Shown here in pieces: positions 32,822-43,982 of a DNA stretch of 64,000 nucleotides. Position numbers and translations under genes: made by a program. Position 1 is the first letter of the stretch, and the number at the start of each line of letters is the position of its first letter. The notes beneath the pieces were generated by a model that worked only from the letters and a program-made list of their open reading frames with translations, did no database searches and was not told the origin of the DNA. Source of the stretch: Anastrepha obliqua (taxonomy: Eukaryota; Arthropoda; Insecta; Diptera; Tephritidae); contig NC_072895.1 in the NCBI RefSeq assembly GCF_027943255.1, forward strand, positions 49,636,001 through 49,700,000, in the 5' to 3' direction.

Positions 32822-33300
32822 CTCGTATACCCAGATGGCCATTAAAAGAATCAATGCGGCTACAGCAAGATCAAAGATTGCACGGGAATGCCGGGCAGCC
32901 CTAAAAGATATTAGTGTCATATTCAAGGTCAGCCTTATTTGCGTTGCATTTTAAGAGAGGATATCTCAAAGATTTTGGCTTGTATAACCGATCATTGGCT
33001 ATTTGTCAGATATTCCTTGAGGCTAGGAGTTTTCTCCCATGAATATTGTAAAAATTGTAGAGATAAGGAAGAGAAAGAAATAGTTGAGCACTTCCTTTGC
33101 AATGGTCCAGCTTTTGCTAAAATAAAAGCAAGTAGTGAAGGTAAATACATTTTTTATTTTCTCTGCCTGGCGTGGGGTTGAGAACAGTTCTGCGCTTCAT
33201 GGGAGCCACAAAATGCTTCTACGAAGAAACATAAGTCAGACTCCCGGTAGTATCACAATAGTATTGGTCATACAGACCAACTACCATCATAACCTAACTT
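32822..33300 (+). mobile_element. RNase H-bearing non-LTR retrotransposon, 3' fragment with internal deletion
   Basis: It begins in RNase H with SQMAIKRINAATARSKIARE, then CRAALKDIS and VSLICV. The text then jumps (the VPGH segment is missing) to ISKILACITDHWLFVRYSLR and the C-terminal knuckle CKNCRDKEEKEIVEHFLCNG, where the last Cys is Gly. A short 3' UTR follows to about 33300. 5'-truncated and dead. Confidence 0.8.
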
Positions 33301-33449
33301 AATAGCTGCAATCTTCGATAGTCAATGGATAGCCAACAATACCGGAAGTGAAATAAATCTGAAGGTACATCTTTCGTAACACAAGTCCAAGTCACGAAAA
33401 CTAGCAACACTAAGGGGATTTTTACTCAGCTTCAGTTGCATTTTGAGAA

Positions 33450-33532
33450 ACAACATCAAGACGCACACCACAAATAGGAGGAGGAGCTCGGCCAAACACC
33501 CAAAAAGGGTGTATGCGCCAATTATATATATA
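33450..33532 (+). mobile_element. SINE 3' half with (TA)n tail
   Basis: ACATCAAGACGCACACCACA, then AATAGGAGGAGGAGCTCGGC, CAAACACCCAAAAAGGGTGT and ATGCGCCAATTATATATATA match the 3' body of the SINE at 56229-56531. The (TA)n tail is interrupted by the next element and resumes at 34131. Confidence 0.85.
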
Positions 33533-34130
33533 CAGGGTCCGCCATATAACTTTATGGAATTAAAAATGCTTTAAAAAAGAAACTACTCAATATTTTTCCA
33601 AAATGTTTTTTTTTTATTTTGAAGTACAATCCTTCCGGTTAACGATGGAACACAACTTCATTCATATGGCTGCCTCGGCTAGCCATGCACCATCCCATAC
33701 GATCGGTCCAATTTTTCAACAAATTTTCGATTGTATGCGGCTGTATTTCAGCTATGACATCGCGTATGTTGGTCTTGAGTGCATCAATTTTTGCTGGTTT
33801 GTTGGCATAACACTGGTCTTTGACGGCACCCGGTTTGTCAATAAGCAACCCAGTTTCTCTTACTTTTTTCGCAAAGTAACGCACATACGCTTCATTCGGT
33901 GCTTTTCTTCTTCCCATTGCCGTACGTAATTTTTGTACACATTCTGCAACATTACCATGATTTTCAAAGTAATGTCACAATATTTCCCAGCGTTCTTTGA
34001 GCGTATACACAACCATTTTCGTTCAGCGGAAGAATAAAACTAATTTTCTGTCAAATCAGATGACAGCTAAGTGTTACCATTCTTCAAATAATACCTAGTT
34101 AAAATCCGTAACGATAGATGGCGGGCCCTA
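33533..34130 (-). mobile_element. Internally deleted DD41D mariner-like element in a SINE tail
   Basis: The left end CAGGGTCCGCCATATAACTT and the right end on the reverse strand TAGGGCCCGCCATCTATCGT form inverted repeats. It lies within the TA-repeat tail of the preceding SINE. The 0.6-kb element holds a fused transposase remnant. Its N terminus is of a different subfamily from the copies at 11.7-17.5 kb. Confidence 0.85.
33639..34016 (-). pseudogene. Transposase N terminus fused to C terminus, one internal stop
   Basis: From the start codon at 34016: MVVYTLKERWEIL, a stop, then HYFENHGNVAECVQKLRTAM, GRRKAPNEAYVRYFAKKVRE and TGLLIDKPG, where a deletion joins directly to AVKDQCYANKPAKIDALKTN. 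It ends MASRGSHMNEVVFHR. The frame is kept across the deletion junction. All three catalytic Asp blocks are gone. The protein that could be made would be a DNA-binding domain plus tail, but the stop at codon 14 blocks it unless the Met at 33917 is used. Confidence 0.85.
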
Positions 34131-36429
34131 TATATATATATAATTTTGAGGTTGCGGTTATATGCGTGGCTTGTTTTTTAGAAATATTTGGAGATCGATT
34201 TTGATTTTAAGGCAGGGACATTAGAGAATACTCAGGAGAACCATAAACAAGACCATGAACGAGAGTGAAGGTGTGAGGGGCGACGAATGAAAGTAAGGAT
34301 TTCCAAGATCCGATTGAAGGAAATGTTCTTAGTGTTTTCTTTTTCAATATTCGATGGTAGTGTCCCTAGAGTGGTTGTGGGCACATATTTTTTTTTTGTT
34401 TATTAAGCCAGAACTTTTAGTCTAAAAACTCATTCCCTCATTATAGCACCGAACCTATAGGCTTCATATTAGCGCGTGCGACTTTAATTATTTTTCTCTA
34501 ACATAAGGTCGCACTTGAAGGGAAAGAGCTCATTTTGGAGACGCTTGTACGTCAACTGTCAATAAATCAAAAGAATCAAATAGTATTTTCCTACTCTACT
34601 TTCGTACACTACTGTCCTTATTCTACTCCTATTCCTTGTCTCTACAACGTCAGCAGTATTCATGAGAAAATACCCTATCCCAGAAGAGTGCTATCAATGA
34701 TCATTGGCTCAATACACGACCTTCGAGATGTTCTCTCTTGAGAGGTTAAACAATTCTCTTGACCTTTTTTTATCTATTTCCGGCCAAACGAGCCTGGTTG
34801 TAACACCAGTATTTTCTTATCTCCATGACCTGTTGGCCACCTGAAGAATATTATTTTATATCTTTGATATGCAAGATGTCGTATGAATCCCAATACTGCC
34901 TTTGTTTTCATTGTAAAGGTCGAAAAGAAAATTTCCCACCATTCGCAAGTTCTTAGGGTAAATTTTAGTTGGAAATCACCTGATCGGACAACAGATTCTG
35001 GTGGAATGAAGCAAGAGCTAATTTCGTTTGCATGTTTTGAAAAAAAAAATTATACCATACATATATATATTTTCCGTTATTTAAGCTTAATTTTAAGGTT
35101 TAATGTATTAAGAGACTAATAGCAGAATTTTATGAGACATATTTTTGTGGTACATTTTTACCCGCTAAATCCCAGTGATACGAGTATTTTTGACACTTTC
35201 GCATAGAAAGGACAAAAATGGGTCATCTTCAGAGGAGCTAGAGGGCTAAATTATTCAACTAAAATGCTCCCTATTATTTTTACATAAAACCGATGAACAT
35301 ATCATAGATGTAAAATATAAGGACCAGATCGTTCCCATGCCGAAAAAGTTACCACAAAAATGTTCAAGAGGGTGCAAAATATTTGACCCACTCTGAAATG
35401 GATCAAATTCGTGAGACGCGTGCATTTTTGTTTTTTGTGTCCTCTCTAGAATAATTCATTGCCAGCACCTTGCCAATTTGGATAAAGTTTGATTTTGTTG
35501 TACTTTAAGTCGCTTTTCAAGTACATTTTAGCATAGTAAGGCTCGTAAATTTTACGAGGTCATTTTATTTAAAGAAACGTGCATGTACTATATTGCAATA
35601 ACTGTAAGAATTAACAAATTTTCCCTTTGGATAGAATATGTAATAAAAAATAAATGTGAGGTAAAATTGCATGCTTGGAATTAAAAAAAAATATTAGTAC
35701 CTTTTTTAATTGGACACAAAAGTGAGTAGTTGTCAAATTTACGAGGTTTATTTATAACGTAACTTCCAAGGGGTATATACCTTTGTAGGGTTAATCCATC
35801 TTTTAATAATTGTATACTGAAATTTTTAGGAAGTCCAATAAGATCGATCAATCAATCGATTATAATTTTCGAAAACTTTACCGGTTCATTGATTTTTGTG
35901 CTCTTTTCAATGCACCAAACCATTCGTACCTATAATAGTGAAATTACGCGATGTTGGGGGGCACAATAATGGGGAAAAATAATGAGGCCGAAAAAATAAT
36001 GCACAAATCATTAGTCTAAAAATGAACATAAAATGTATATGGAATTACAAATATGCGATGTTATTTTAGGCATATATGAATGTGATTTATGTAATTTATG
36101 TTAGTAAGTGTAAATTATCTAAGCCTGATGGTGGTTTTTGTGGTGTGGTTTTCAATGAAATATACATTTGGATAGTGTGAGCCGAGGTAAATGTGAACAA
36201 TATATTATTACATATGTACATATGTACACGCATGCAATATTTACATTATTGAGCAAAATAAAGGCGGCTCTAGCGTATGTATTGAAAAATAACCTATGCA
36301 AATTTAACAGAAGCAAAGTTTGCTTTAGCACTAATTTTCAACTAAATCATCATCAATTTAGAGGTATCGAATTTTAAATTGATATAAAACAATGAAAATT
36401 CAAAGTGATGGGCCAATGTTTATTATTGT
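34131..36429. other. Intron sequence, no gene seen
   Basis: The first 12 bases continue the interrupted SINE (TA)n tail. Nothing else recognisable over 2.3 kb. A TTTACGAGGTT motif near 35740 is too short to call. Confidence 0.4.
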
Positions 36430-36860
36430 TGTGTAGAATCATTCCTGATATTTATTTTTTAAAGTTAATCCCTCTCAAATGTTAGCCGCAACTGCGCTGT
36501 AATTCGGCCATCTGTAAACACTAATTTTGAATGAATCGCTCGAGGACTTAGTTCGGTATCGCATGAACAATTTTGGTAATGTTGGCTTCCAATGCCGCAA
36601 TCGAAGCTGGTTTATCCATAAAGCATTTAGCAGTTAGACTTTATATGCTTCCACACATAAAAGCCCAAAGATGTGATATCACATGATCTTGGTGGCACAT
36701 CCACTGTTTCCAGACGAGAGATAAATTACTCAGAAACACGATGACGCAGTAAATCCATTGTTTTACAGGCTGTATGGCAAGTAACGCCATCTTGTTGGAA
36801 CCCAAAATTGTGGAGATCACGAGCTTGAATTTCCGACATGAAAAAATCGTCTAAGGAAGT
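36430..36860 (-). pseudogene. DD41D mariner-like transposase, C-terminal fragment
   Basis: The minus strand reads FFMSEIQARDLHNFGFQQDG, VTCHTACKTMDLLRHRVSE, then VDVPPRSCDITSLGFYVWKH. Second catalytic Asp is present. The third-block LTPLD reads ITSLG, so the final Asp is lost. After this the frame decays. The upstream (N-terminal) part is cut off at about 36860 by the retrotransposon 3' end that follows. Confidence 0.75.
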
Positions 36861-38260
36861 AAGATGGAGAAATACCGATGGTAAGAAAGGAGAGGGGGAA
36901 GAGAGGTGGGGGTAGGGTGGTTAAGAGTATGGGCGTGTGGATTATGAACAATGACTGTGTTACGGTTGCGTCAACCGCTTTATGCTGCTGATGAAATTCA
37001 TCAGATTTTTAATGTCAAGGGCGTGACAAAGAAGTAAGAACCAAAATGACTAAATCGTAGCCCCGCGGAGAAGGAAAACTAAAGAGAAGGTGCTGACATG
37101 TTTCCATTTCATTCTCCATACATCCGACGCACAAATATCTCCAGATAGTTCCAAGTCTCACAGCATGCACATCCTCCTCTCCTTTGAGTGCTGAGATTAT
37201 GTCAACCTCAGAAGATTGCTCGAGCGCCTCCAATCCTCACTTGGCCAGAAGGATTTCGCTACCTTACAAGTTTGTGACTTGGTCAGCTCCTCCGCCTCAC
37301 AGTTTCCCGCTATGTCGCTGTGACCAGGAACCCATATGTCAAAGAATTCGGATGTAGTCGAAAGTAAAGTCAGGCATGCCCTGCCCAGTCTCGAATGCAC
37401 CCGATGGGCCCTAATTACCGCTTGGCTGTCGGAGTAAATATTTACTTTAGTGACTGTTAATATGCATGTAAGTAGCCAACCAGCTGCTTCTTTGATTGCG
37501 TCTACCTCTGCTTGGATCACATTACAGTGGCCCAGTAACCTGAATAGGAGTCTGATGGGGAGCTCATCGCAAAATACTCCTCCACCAGTCTTTCCTTTCA
37601 TCTTCGATCCATTCATGAACAAGTTCACCGGACTCTACCTCCAAATGTAGCCCCCCTCTACTCTTCCTTTGATGGAATGCCTATGGAGAATGTGCTGCTT
37701 GGACTTAGCGAGGGTGTACATTGATCCGTCGTTAGGGGGATGAACCCAAAGTTTCATAAGACAATTGAGTGTCCATAAGTGAAGTTGTGCCTATAGCCCG
37801 AATCCCTCAGTCTAAGGGAGCAGTGCAGCAGCATTTCAGCCTGCAATGTCTACAGGCATTTACATTTAACATTACGTTAAGCGCTAGAGTAGGAGTAGTT
37901 CAAAGCGCCCTACTGATTCCAAGGAGTGCAGTGCTTTAAACTCTCTCCAGCTTCTTCATCGATGTCGTCCTCTCTAGTGAGTTCCACCAGACTATAGCTC
38001 CACATAACAAAATTGGCTTTTTAATGGTATTATATAGCCAAAAAAAAAACAACTCAAGGCGAAAGGCCCCATATTTTGCCAATAGCGCCCTTACATCCAT
38101 ACAAGACCAATAGCGCCTTTACATCCATACAAGGCGATTGTTACCTTCCTTATTCCCTCCTCAATGTTGGGTTTTCACGTAAGCTTTCTCCCAAAGATAA
38201 TACTTAGTTAATTCGCCTGAAAACTAAAATCTTACCATATGGAAATTATGGCACTCGGCT
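36861..38260 (-). mobile_element. RNase H-bearing non-LTR retrotransposon, 3' half
   Basis: On the minus strand from 38260 down: RT thumb region (VVFFWLYNTIIKPILLYGAI-type sequence, here LYNTIKKPILLCGAIVWWNS), LERTTSMKKLERV, a connection region, then RNase H (MNGSKMKGKTGGGVFCDEL; VNIYSDSQAVIRAHRVHSRL; FDIWVPGHSDIAGNCEAEEL). The C-terminal knuckle region VRLGTIWRYLCVGCMENEME, CQHLLFS follows, and the 3' UTR ends near 36861. Several frameshifts. It belongs to the same family as the copy at 47385-48515: both 3' ends contain CCATCGGTATTTCT. Confidence 0.85.
38079..38134. repeat. 28-bp tandem duplication inside the retrotransposon
   Basis: CCAATAGCGCCCTTACATCC plus 8 more bases is repeated once with one or two changes. 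It duplicates RT-thumb coding sequence (YGCKGAIG-type) in the copy at 36861-38260. Confidence 0.85.
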
Positions 38261-38362
38261 CAGATTTGGCACAATACTGCACCAACAAACATGTGAACTC
38301 ACTTACTATTTTACACACACATGTATTCTATGTTACTCATTTTAGGCAAACATTTGAACTTA

Positions 38363-39637
38363 CCTGTGGGCCAAAAGTAAGGTGAATTTGGTTGTAAAAT
38401 GAAAAATCTTTATTTATTCTTGTAAATCAATTTCATCCCCTTCAAAATAATCCCCTCTCGATGAAATACACTTATGCCAACAATTTTTCCAATCCCCGAA
38501 ACATGCCAAATAGTCCATTTCCGGTATAGCCATCAGCACCTTCTTCGATTCAGCTTTTATCTCCTCAATCGACTCGAAACGCGCTCCCCGGAGTGGTCTC
38601 TTGAGTTTTGGGAATAGCCAGTTGTCACACGGAGGCAAATCAGGCGAATACGGTGGTTGCGGAGCGATATGCGTGGAATTTTTGGCGAAATGGTCACGAA
38701 GAACGAGTGCAGTAAGAGACGGTGCATTATCGTGATGCAAAAACCATGAGTCGTTGGCCCATAATTCTGGTCTTTTTAGACGAATTGCTTCACGTAAACG
38801 AAGCATAACGCTCAAATAATATTCCTTATTAACAGTTTGGCCAGGTGGAAGGAATTCATAGTGCACCACACCACGAAAATCGAAAAAAGCTGTCATCATG
38901 ACCTTGACGTGATTTTATTTTTGACCGACTTTGACGTGCTTTTTTCGGTCTGGCCTCGCCTTTAGCACGATATTCGCTCGATTGGTCGGTTGTTTCAGGG
39001 TCGTAAGCATAAATCCAAGTCTCATCTCTCGTAATGATGCATTTGAGCTTGTCCTGATAGTCCGAAAGCATTGTTTCACACACATCAACGCGACGACTTT
39101 TTTCCAAGAAATTGACAGTTTTCGGTACCAAACGAGATTTGACTTTTCGTAGGCCCAAATAGTCTTTCAAAATAGTTTTCACAGATCCTTCTGATATTCC
39201 GATCATATCAGTAAGGTCTTTAACAGTCAATCGACGATTTTTGAGCACTAACTCCTTCACTTTATTGACGTGTTGGTCATCTGTTCTCGACCCTCTTTGA
39301 AGTCTTTGTACCACTTATAAACATTTTTCTGCGACATGGTCGAATCACCAAATGCCTTCTGCAACATGCTAAACGTTTCCGCAGCCGAAATTTCATTCCG
39401 CAAACAAAATTTGATGGCACTTCCCTGCTCAATCAAATCAGACATTGTAATAATCGAAAAATGCACTCTTGGTCGTTTGGTAAACACAAGCGTAAATATA
39501 TTACTGATAATGAGATTCACATGAAAGTTGGCCCAGATATTATTAACAGTGCTGCCAACTCATGAAAAAAATAACTAGAGCGAAATTTTTATCCCACGAA
39601 GTTTGACAATTAAATTCACCTTACTTTTTGCCCACAG
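38363..39637 (-). mobile_element. DD34D mariner copy B, full length, dead
   Basis: The ends are CCTGTGGGCCAAAAGTAAGG (left) and CTGTGGGCAAAAAGTAAGGT (right, reverse strand), flanked by TA (38361-38362, 39638-39639). Length 1275 bp is normal for mariner. Same family as copy A (41083-42309) in opposite orientation, 1.4 kb away. Confidence 0.92.
38414..39445 (-). pseudogene. DD34D mariner transposase B, disrupted
   Basis: From 39445: MSDLIEQGSAIKFCLRNEIS, then the helix-turn-helix region to FKEGREQMTN. There a deletion shifts the frame into DDQHVNKVKELVLKNRRLTV. The core follows: IITRDETWIYAYDPETTDQS (first Asp; the usual TGDE reads TRDE), a second frameshift near 38890, then WFLHHDNAPSLTALVLRDHF (second Asp) and PPYSPDLPPCDNWLFPKLKR (third Asp). 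I count 34 residues between the last two Asp. The C terminus SSRGDYFEGDEIDLQE is complete. Confidence 0.9.
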
Positions 39638-39639
39638 TA

Positions 39640-41080
39640 GTATGTCCCAATTGGCTAATTTTTTGCACAATACTGTACTTATACACATGTTTCTATACTC
39701 ACTTAAATATATGCGATTTCAAACAGAAAAGTAATTTAAGGGTACCGGAAATTTCACCGTTGTCATGCAAAGCATTATTTAGAATGGACAAATAAAATTA
39801 TTATGTGAAAGTGTGCATATTACGGTAAAATCATTTCAAATTTCATCCAAAGATTTTAATATGGTCGAGGGTAACTGTATGCACTGCTTAACTGCATTTT
39901 GCGCTTAATTGCGAATTATTTAAAACAATAGCAGCGAAACACAATGGCAGGCAGGCAGTTTACACATGTGGGGGTATGCGCGTGTGTAATGTGTGCAGTG
40001 CGGGGAGGCGCCATTGAATGCGCTTCATTAACGAAAATTTAATTTGTAAGCCTATAAAATGCTAATGTGTTGCCATGTTTTGCTAGGTTGATTATGCTTG
40101 CAACATTTGCAGGTGTAACTGTGTTTGAGCTCCCCCACGCACACCCACACACCTATACACTTACAAAGCTATAAATACCTAGTACAACCAAGCGCGCAAC
40201 ACCAAACACGAGGACGCATATTTTGTGGCGTAATCGCATATTTATTATTCTTGCCACACTCCCACATACCCATGCATAACCGAAAGCATTTACCCGCTCA
40301 TGTACGTCGTTTGTTTGACAATGAAATGTATTTATGAGGCCACATTGCTTATTAGAATTATTATACGCATTTAGTTTAGGCCATTAGTGTTGCTAATGCA
40401 ACCATGTACAAAATAAAATTGTAATAACTATAAATTTGAATTTGGATTTGAATTTTTTGTAGAAAAACAAAATGTTTTAATGAGCAACCAAATAATTTAC
40501 ACATTTGGCAAAAAAATACGCCAAAAATATATTACAATTTTAAATATGCGTTTAAATGGCAGCGAGGCTGATAGCAAACTCAACTCGCATATCTGTAGGT
40601 ATGTGTGTATGTATATGTAAGTATGTATGTAGATACTTCTTTATGTATTTATGCATGCGTACTTAACCCTAGCTGCGGTATGCTGCTCTTAAGGTTGGCC
40701 ATGCGCTCATGGTCGCAAATTACAGTTGTGGCCCGCACACACACTTTATGTCGTGATAATACCTACGCATGCGAGTGTGTGTTGGTGTAGTGTGGGCGTC
40801 TGCTTGCTAGCAGGATGCAAGTGCGCTATGTGGCCATAGGACACTGACGCGTCCTTGAGCTCATTTTTCTAGTGCACTTAATGGCACATTGGTTGCATGA
40901 GCATATGAGTTAATGATTTAGAGACTATTTTTTTTATTTAATCTGAAGCTATAGTTGGGTTTCAATTTCTATATTTGTTTGTTTGGCAATAGTTTCTAAA
41001 TGTAGTTGAAAAATAGTTAGCGCGATGAGAGTTGGTAAGAAGGAAGGGAACAAGGGATGTGATGACTTAAGTATATATAC
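39640..41080. other. Single-copy-looking intron sequence between the two mariners
   Basis: No element signal. It contains short GTGTGT/ATGTATGT tracts (about 40595-40640) and CACACA stretches (about 40135-40155), typical of fly introns. A candidate place for regulatory sequence. Confidence 0.45.
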
Positions 41081-41082
41081 TA

Positions 41083-42309
41083 CTATGGGCAAAAAGTAAG
41101 GTGAATTTATTTGTCAAACTTCGTGGGATTAAAATTTCGCTCTAGTTATTTTTTTCATGAGTTGGCAGCACTGTTCATAACATCTGGACCAACTTTCATG
41201 TGAATGTCATTATCAGTAATATATTTACGCTTGTGTTTACCAAACGACCAAGAGTGCATTTTTCGATTTTTACAATGTCTGATTTGATTGAGCAGAGAAG
41301 TGCCATCAAATTTTGTTTGCGGAATGAAATTTCGGCTGTGGAAACGTTTAGCAGATTGCAGAAGGCATTTGGTGATTCGACCATGTCGCAGAAAAATGTT
41401 TATAAGTGGCACAAAGACTTCAAAGAGGGTCGAGAACAGATGACCAACTCGTCAATAAAGTGAAGGAGTTATTGCTCAAAAATCGTCGGTTGACTGTTAA
41501 GGACCTTACTGATATGATCGGAATATCAGAAGGATCTGTGGAAACCATTTTGAAAGACCATTTGGGCCCACGAGAAGTCAAATCTCGTTTGGTACCGAAA
41601 ACTCTCAATTTCTTGGAAAAAAGTCGTCGCGTTGATGTGTGTGAAACAATGCTTTCGGACTATCAGGACAAGCTCGAATGCATCATTACGGGAGATGAGA
41701 CTTGGATTTATGCTTACGACCTTGAAACAACCGACCAATCAAGCGAATATCGTGTTAAATGCGAGGCCAGACCGAAAAGAGCACATCAAAGTCGTTCAAA
41801 AATAAAGGTCATGATAACAGTGTTTTTCGATTTTCGTGGTGTGGTGCACTATGAATTCCTTCTACCTGGCCAAACTGTTAATAAGGAATATTATTTGAGC
41901 GTTATGTGTCGTTTATTTGAAGCAAACCGTCTAAAAAAAAATACCAGAATTATGGGACAACAACTCTTGGTTTTTGCATCACGATAATGCACCGTCTCAC
42001 ACTGCACTCGTTCTTCGTGACCATTTCGCCAAAAATTCCACGCATATCGTTCCGCAACCACCGTATTCGCCTGATTTGGCTCCGTGTGACTTCTGGCTAT
42101 TCCCAAAGCTCAAGAGACCAAGCACCGAAGAAGGTGCTGATGGCTATACCGGAAATGGACTATTTGGCATGTTTCGGGGATTGGAAAAATCGTTGGCATA
42201 AGTGTATTTCATCGAGAGGGGATTATTTTGAAGGCGATGAAATTGATTTACAAGAATAAATACAGTTTTTTCATTTTACAACCAAAGTCACCATACTTTT
42301 TGCCCACAG
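41083..42309 (+). mobile_element. DD34D mariner copy A, full length, dead
   Basis: The left end CTATGGGCAAAAAGTAAGGT and the right end (reverse strand) CTGTGGGCAAAAAGTATGGT are flanked by TA (41081-41082, 42310-42311). Length is 1227 bp. Confidence 0.92.
41275..42259 (+). pseudogene. DD34D mariner transposase A, disrupted
   Basis: MSDLIEQRSAIKFCLRNEIS to FKEGREQMTN, then the same frame-shifting deletion junction as in copy B, continuing NKVKELLLKNRRLTVKDLTD. First Asp block: CIITGDETWIYAYDLETTDQ. A run of nine A near 41935 shifts the frame again (RLKRPEL becomes RLKKNTRIM). Second block FASR/HHDNAPSHTALVLRDHF and third block PPYSPDLAPCDFWLFPKLKR are present. About 60 bp (the GARFESIEEIKAES part) is deleted near 42120. 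Ends at the same DEIDLQE. Confidence 0.9.
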
Positions 42310-42311
42310 TA

Positions 42312-42785
42312 GTACATATAGAGATAGATATATGTTCGAGGCCTCGTTGGTTGGTTGGTTGGTTAGAGTGGTGATTCATCCAGAATCCAACTAGGGCTTC
42401 CGCACCATTTTGTTGCCTCATCCTCGTTACCAACTTGTTTAACAGTTACTTACAGCAAGATTATATCCAGTCTGTGCGGCTTAGGAACCTTATTAGGCTG
42501 TTGAAGTCTAAGCCAAATAGTTGCTCGAGACTCTCGAATAGCGGTTGACCCAGGATTAACATTCTGTTCTTCCATACGACAGGGCATTCACAGAGAAAAT
42601 GGAAGATTGTTTCCTTTTTCTCCAGTTGTTTGCAACTACGACAGTATGTGTTGTGATGGATGCCCATTTTGGCAGCTTGTTCTCCGATAGACCAGAAGCC
42701 AGTTATAACTGCCGTCAGTCTACAGGCGTCCCGTCGTTCCATGTTTATCAATGTCGACGATTGCTTGAGGTTGTAGGTGGGCCTA
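42312..42785 (-). mobile_element. RNase H-bearing non-LTR retrotransposon, extreme 3' end
   Basis: An open frame at 42461-42751 reads MERRDACRLTAVITGFWSIG, then CRSCKQLEKKETIFHFLCEC and LIRFLSRTDWI, stop. This is the C-terminal knuckle region after RNase H. The 3' UTR with CAACCAACCAAC repeats (GGTTGGTTGG on +, 42348-42362) runs to the mariner boundary. Different family from the copies at 37 and 47 kb. Confidence 0.8.
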
Positions 42786-42831
42786 AAAAATTCAAATTTT
42801 TTTTTTTTATACAGAAAATATTTTCAATGCA

Positions 42832-42934
42832 CCTGTGGGCAAAAAGTAAGGTGAATTTGGTTGTAAAATGAAAAATCTTTATTTATTCTTGTAAATAAAT
42901 TTCATCCCCTTCAAAATAATCCCCTCTCGATGAA
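42832..42934 (-). mobile_element. Mariner DD34D end fragment
   Basis: CCTGTGGGCAAAAAGTAAGG and the following 100 bp match the transposase-stop end of copy B (38363-38462) almost exactly, then the match stops abruptly at CTCGATGAA. The rest of that element is missing, replaced by another retrotransposon fragment. Confidence 0.9.
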
Positions 42935-43299
42935 CTGTCGCAAATCCTTCCTGTCACTAAGCAGAAAAGACTATTACTGGTTGGACCGATGACGGGACAC
43001 TTTCTGTGGACGAAGCACATAGAAAAGGTAGACCTCTCAAGTAGCTGGGCAGACCCAACATGTGAAGAGGAGGATGAGGCGGCGAATCACTTTCTGCGCG
43101 TCCGCCCGTCCTTCGCTCGAATCAGGCTTGAGGTCTTTGGTGCTGATGTATTAGGAAGCGACTAGCTTGACCCCTTGGCAGCACAAAATCTACTCAGATT
43201 TCTTCCAAGTTCGGAAAAACTTAAAGTAAATCAAAAAAGGAACCCAAGTGCAGTACAATGGACTTAGTGTTATCTAAGTCCTGTAAAAAAAAAAAAACT
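42935..43299 (+). mobile_element. RNase H-bearing non-LTR retrotransposon, extreme 3' end
   Basis: It reads LTGHFLWTKHIEKVDL-type sequence in shifting frames, then ADPTCEEEDEAANHFLRVRP, SFARIRLEVFGADVLGSD and ends with TAAGTCCTGTAAAAAAAAAA at 43275-43299, a 3' poly-A. A decayed copy of yet another family. Confidence 0.7.
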
Positions 43300-43495
43300 G
43301 TAGTAGTAGTCTAGTCAGTTTTGAAAGCTCAGTCTAACAGCTGTAAAAAAAAGCGTATAAGCGTAGTGGGCGGAAGAAGATCGTGAACATTTAAATATAT
43401 TTTTCTCATAAAACCACGCTTTCTATTTTTACCTACTTTATATGGAGAAAAATTCCCTCTAAAGAAAATCGTATACTCCCTTATATTCTAATAGC

Positions 43496-43982
43496 CTAGA
43501 CAGACGGCGCCGTTACTCGGGATTACCAGCGCAGTTAATTCTGTTTAAAATTGTAGTGTGACAGACAGTTGTTACGCGAATTAGTGAACAGCTGGTTTCT
43601 TTATTAGATAGTTTTTTCAGTAAAAGATGGACCGCACATAACAAACCGGGCTTTGATAGTTGCCCAGATACCAAGAATTAATTATTTATTAAAAAACAAT
43701 TCTAAATTGCAATTTTGCAAATTGGTCCGAAATAATATATTAAAACAATTAAAGTAATGTGTTAGTGCAAAGGAGCATTGCGTCCAGTCTTTATTGTTCT
43801 TCTCCTTAAAAGTTTCATTCAAAACAGATATTAGCTGTGGTTTTTCGGCAATGTTGCCATCGAAATTTTTCTAGGCCGCTTACGAATGAGAATTAAGTCC
43901 AGTTGTCAATCCGCATTAGTTGCATTTAATTCCTGACATAATTCTAAGTCGTTAATCTCGATTAACCCCACCATCTGTCTAG
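43496..43982. repeat. Non-autonomous DNA transposon, TIR CTAGACAGA
   Basis: The left end CTAGACAGACGGCGCCGTTA and the right end (reverse strand) CTAGACAGATGGTGGGGTTA continue with TCGGGATTA / TCGAGATTA, about 35 bp of imperfect inverted repeat. It is 487 bp without a frame. The superfamily is not clear; PIF/Harbinger or hAT are possible. Confidence 0.7.
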
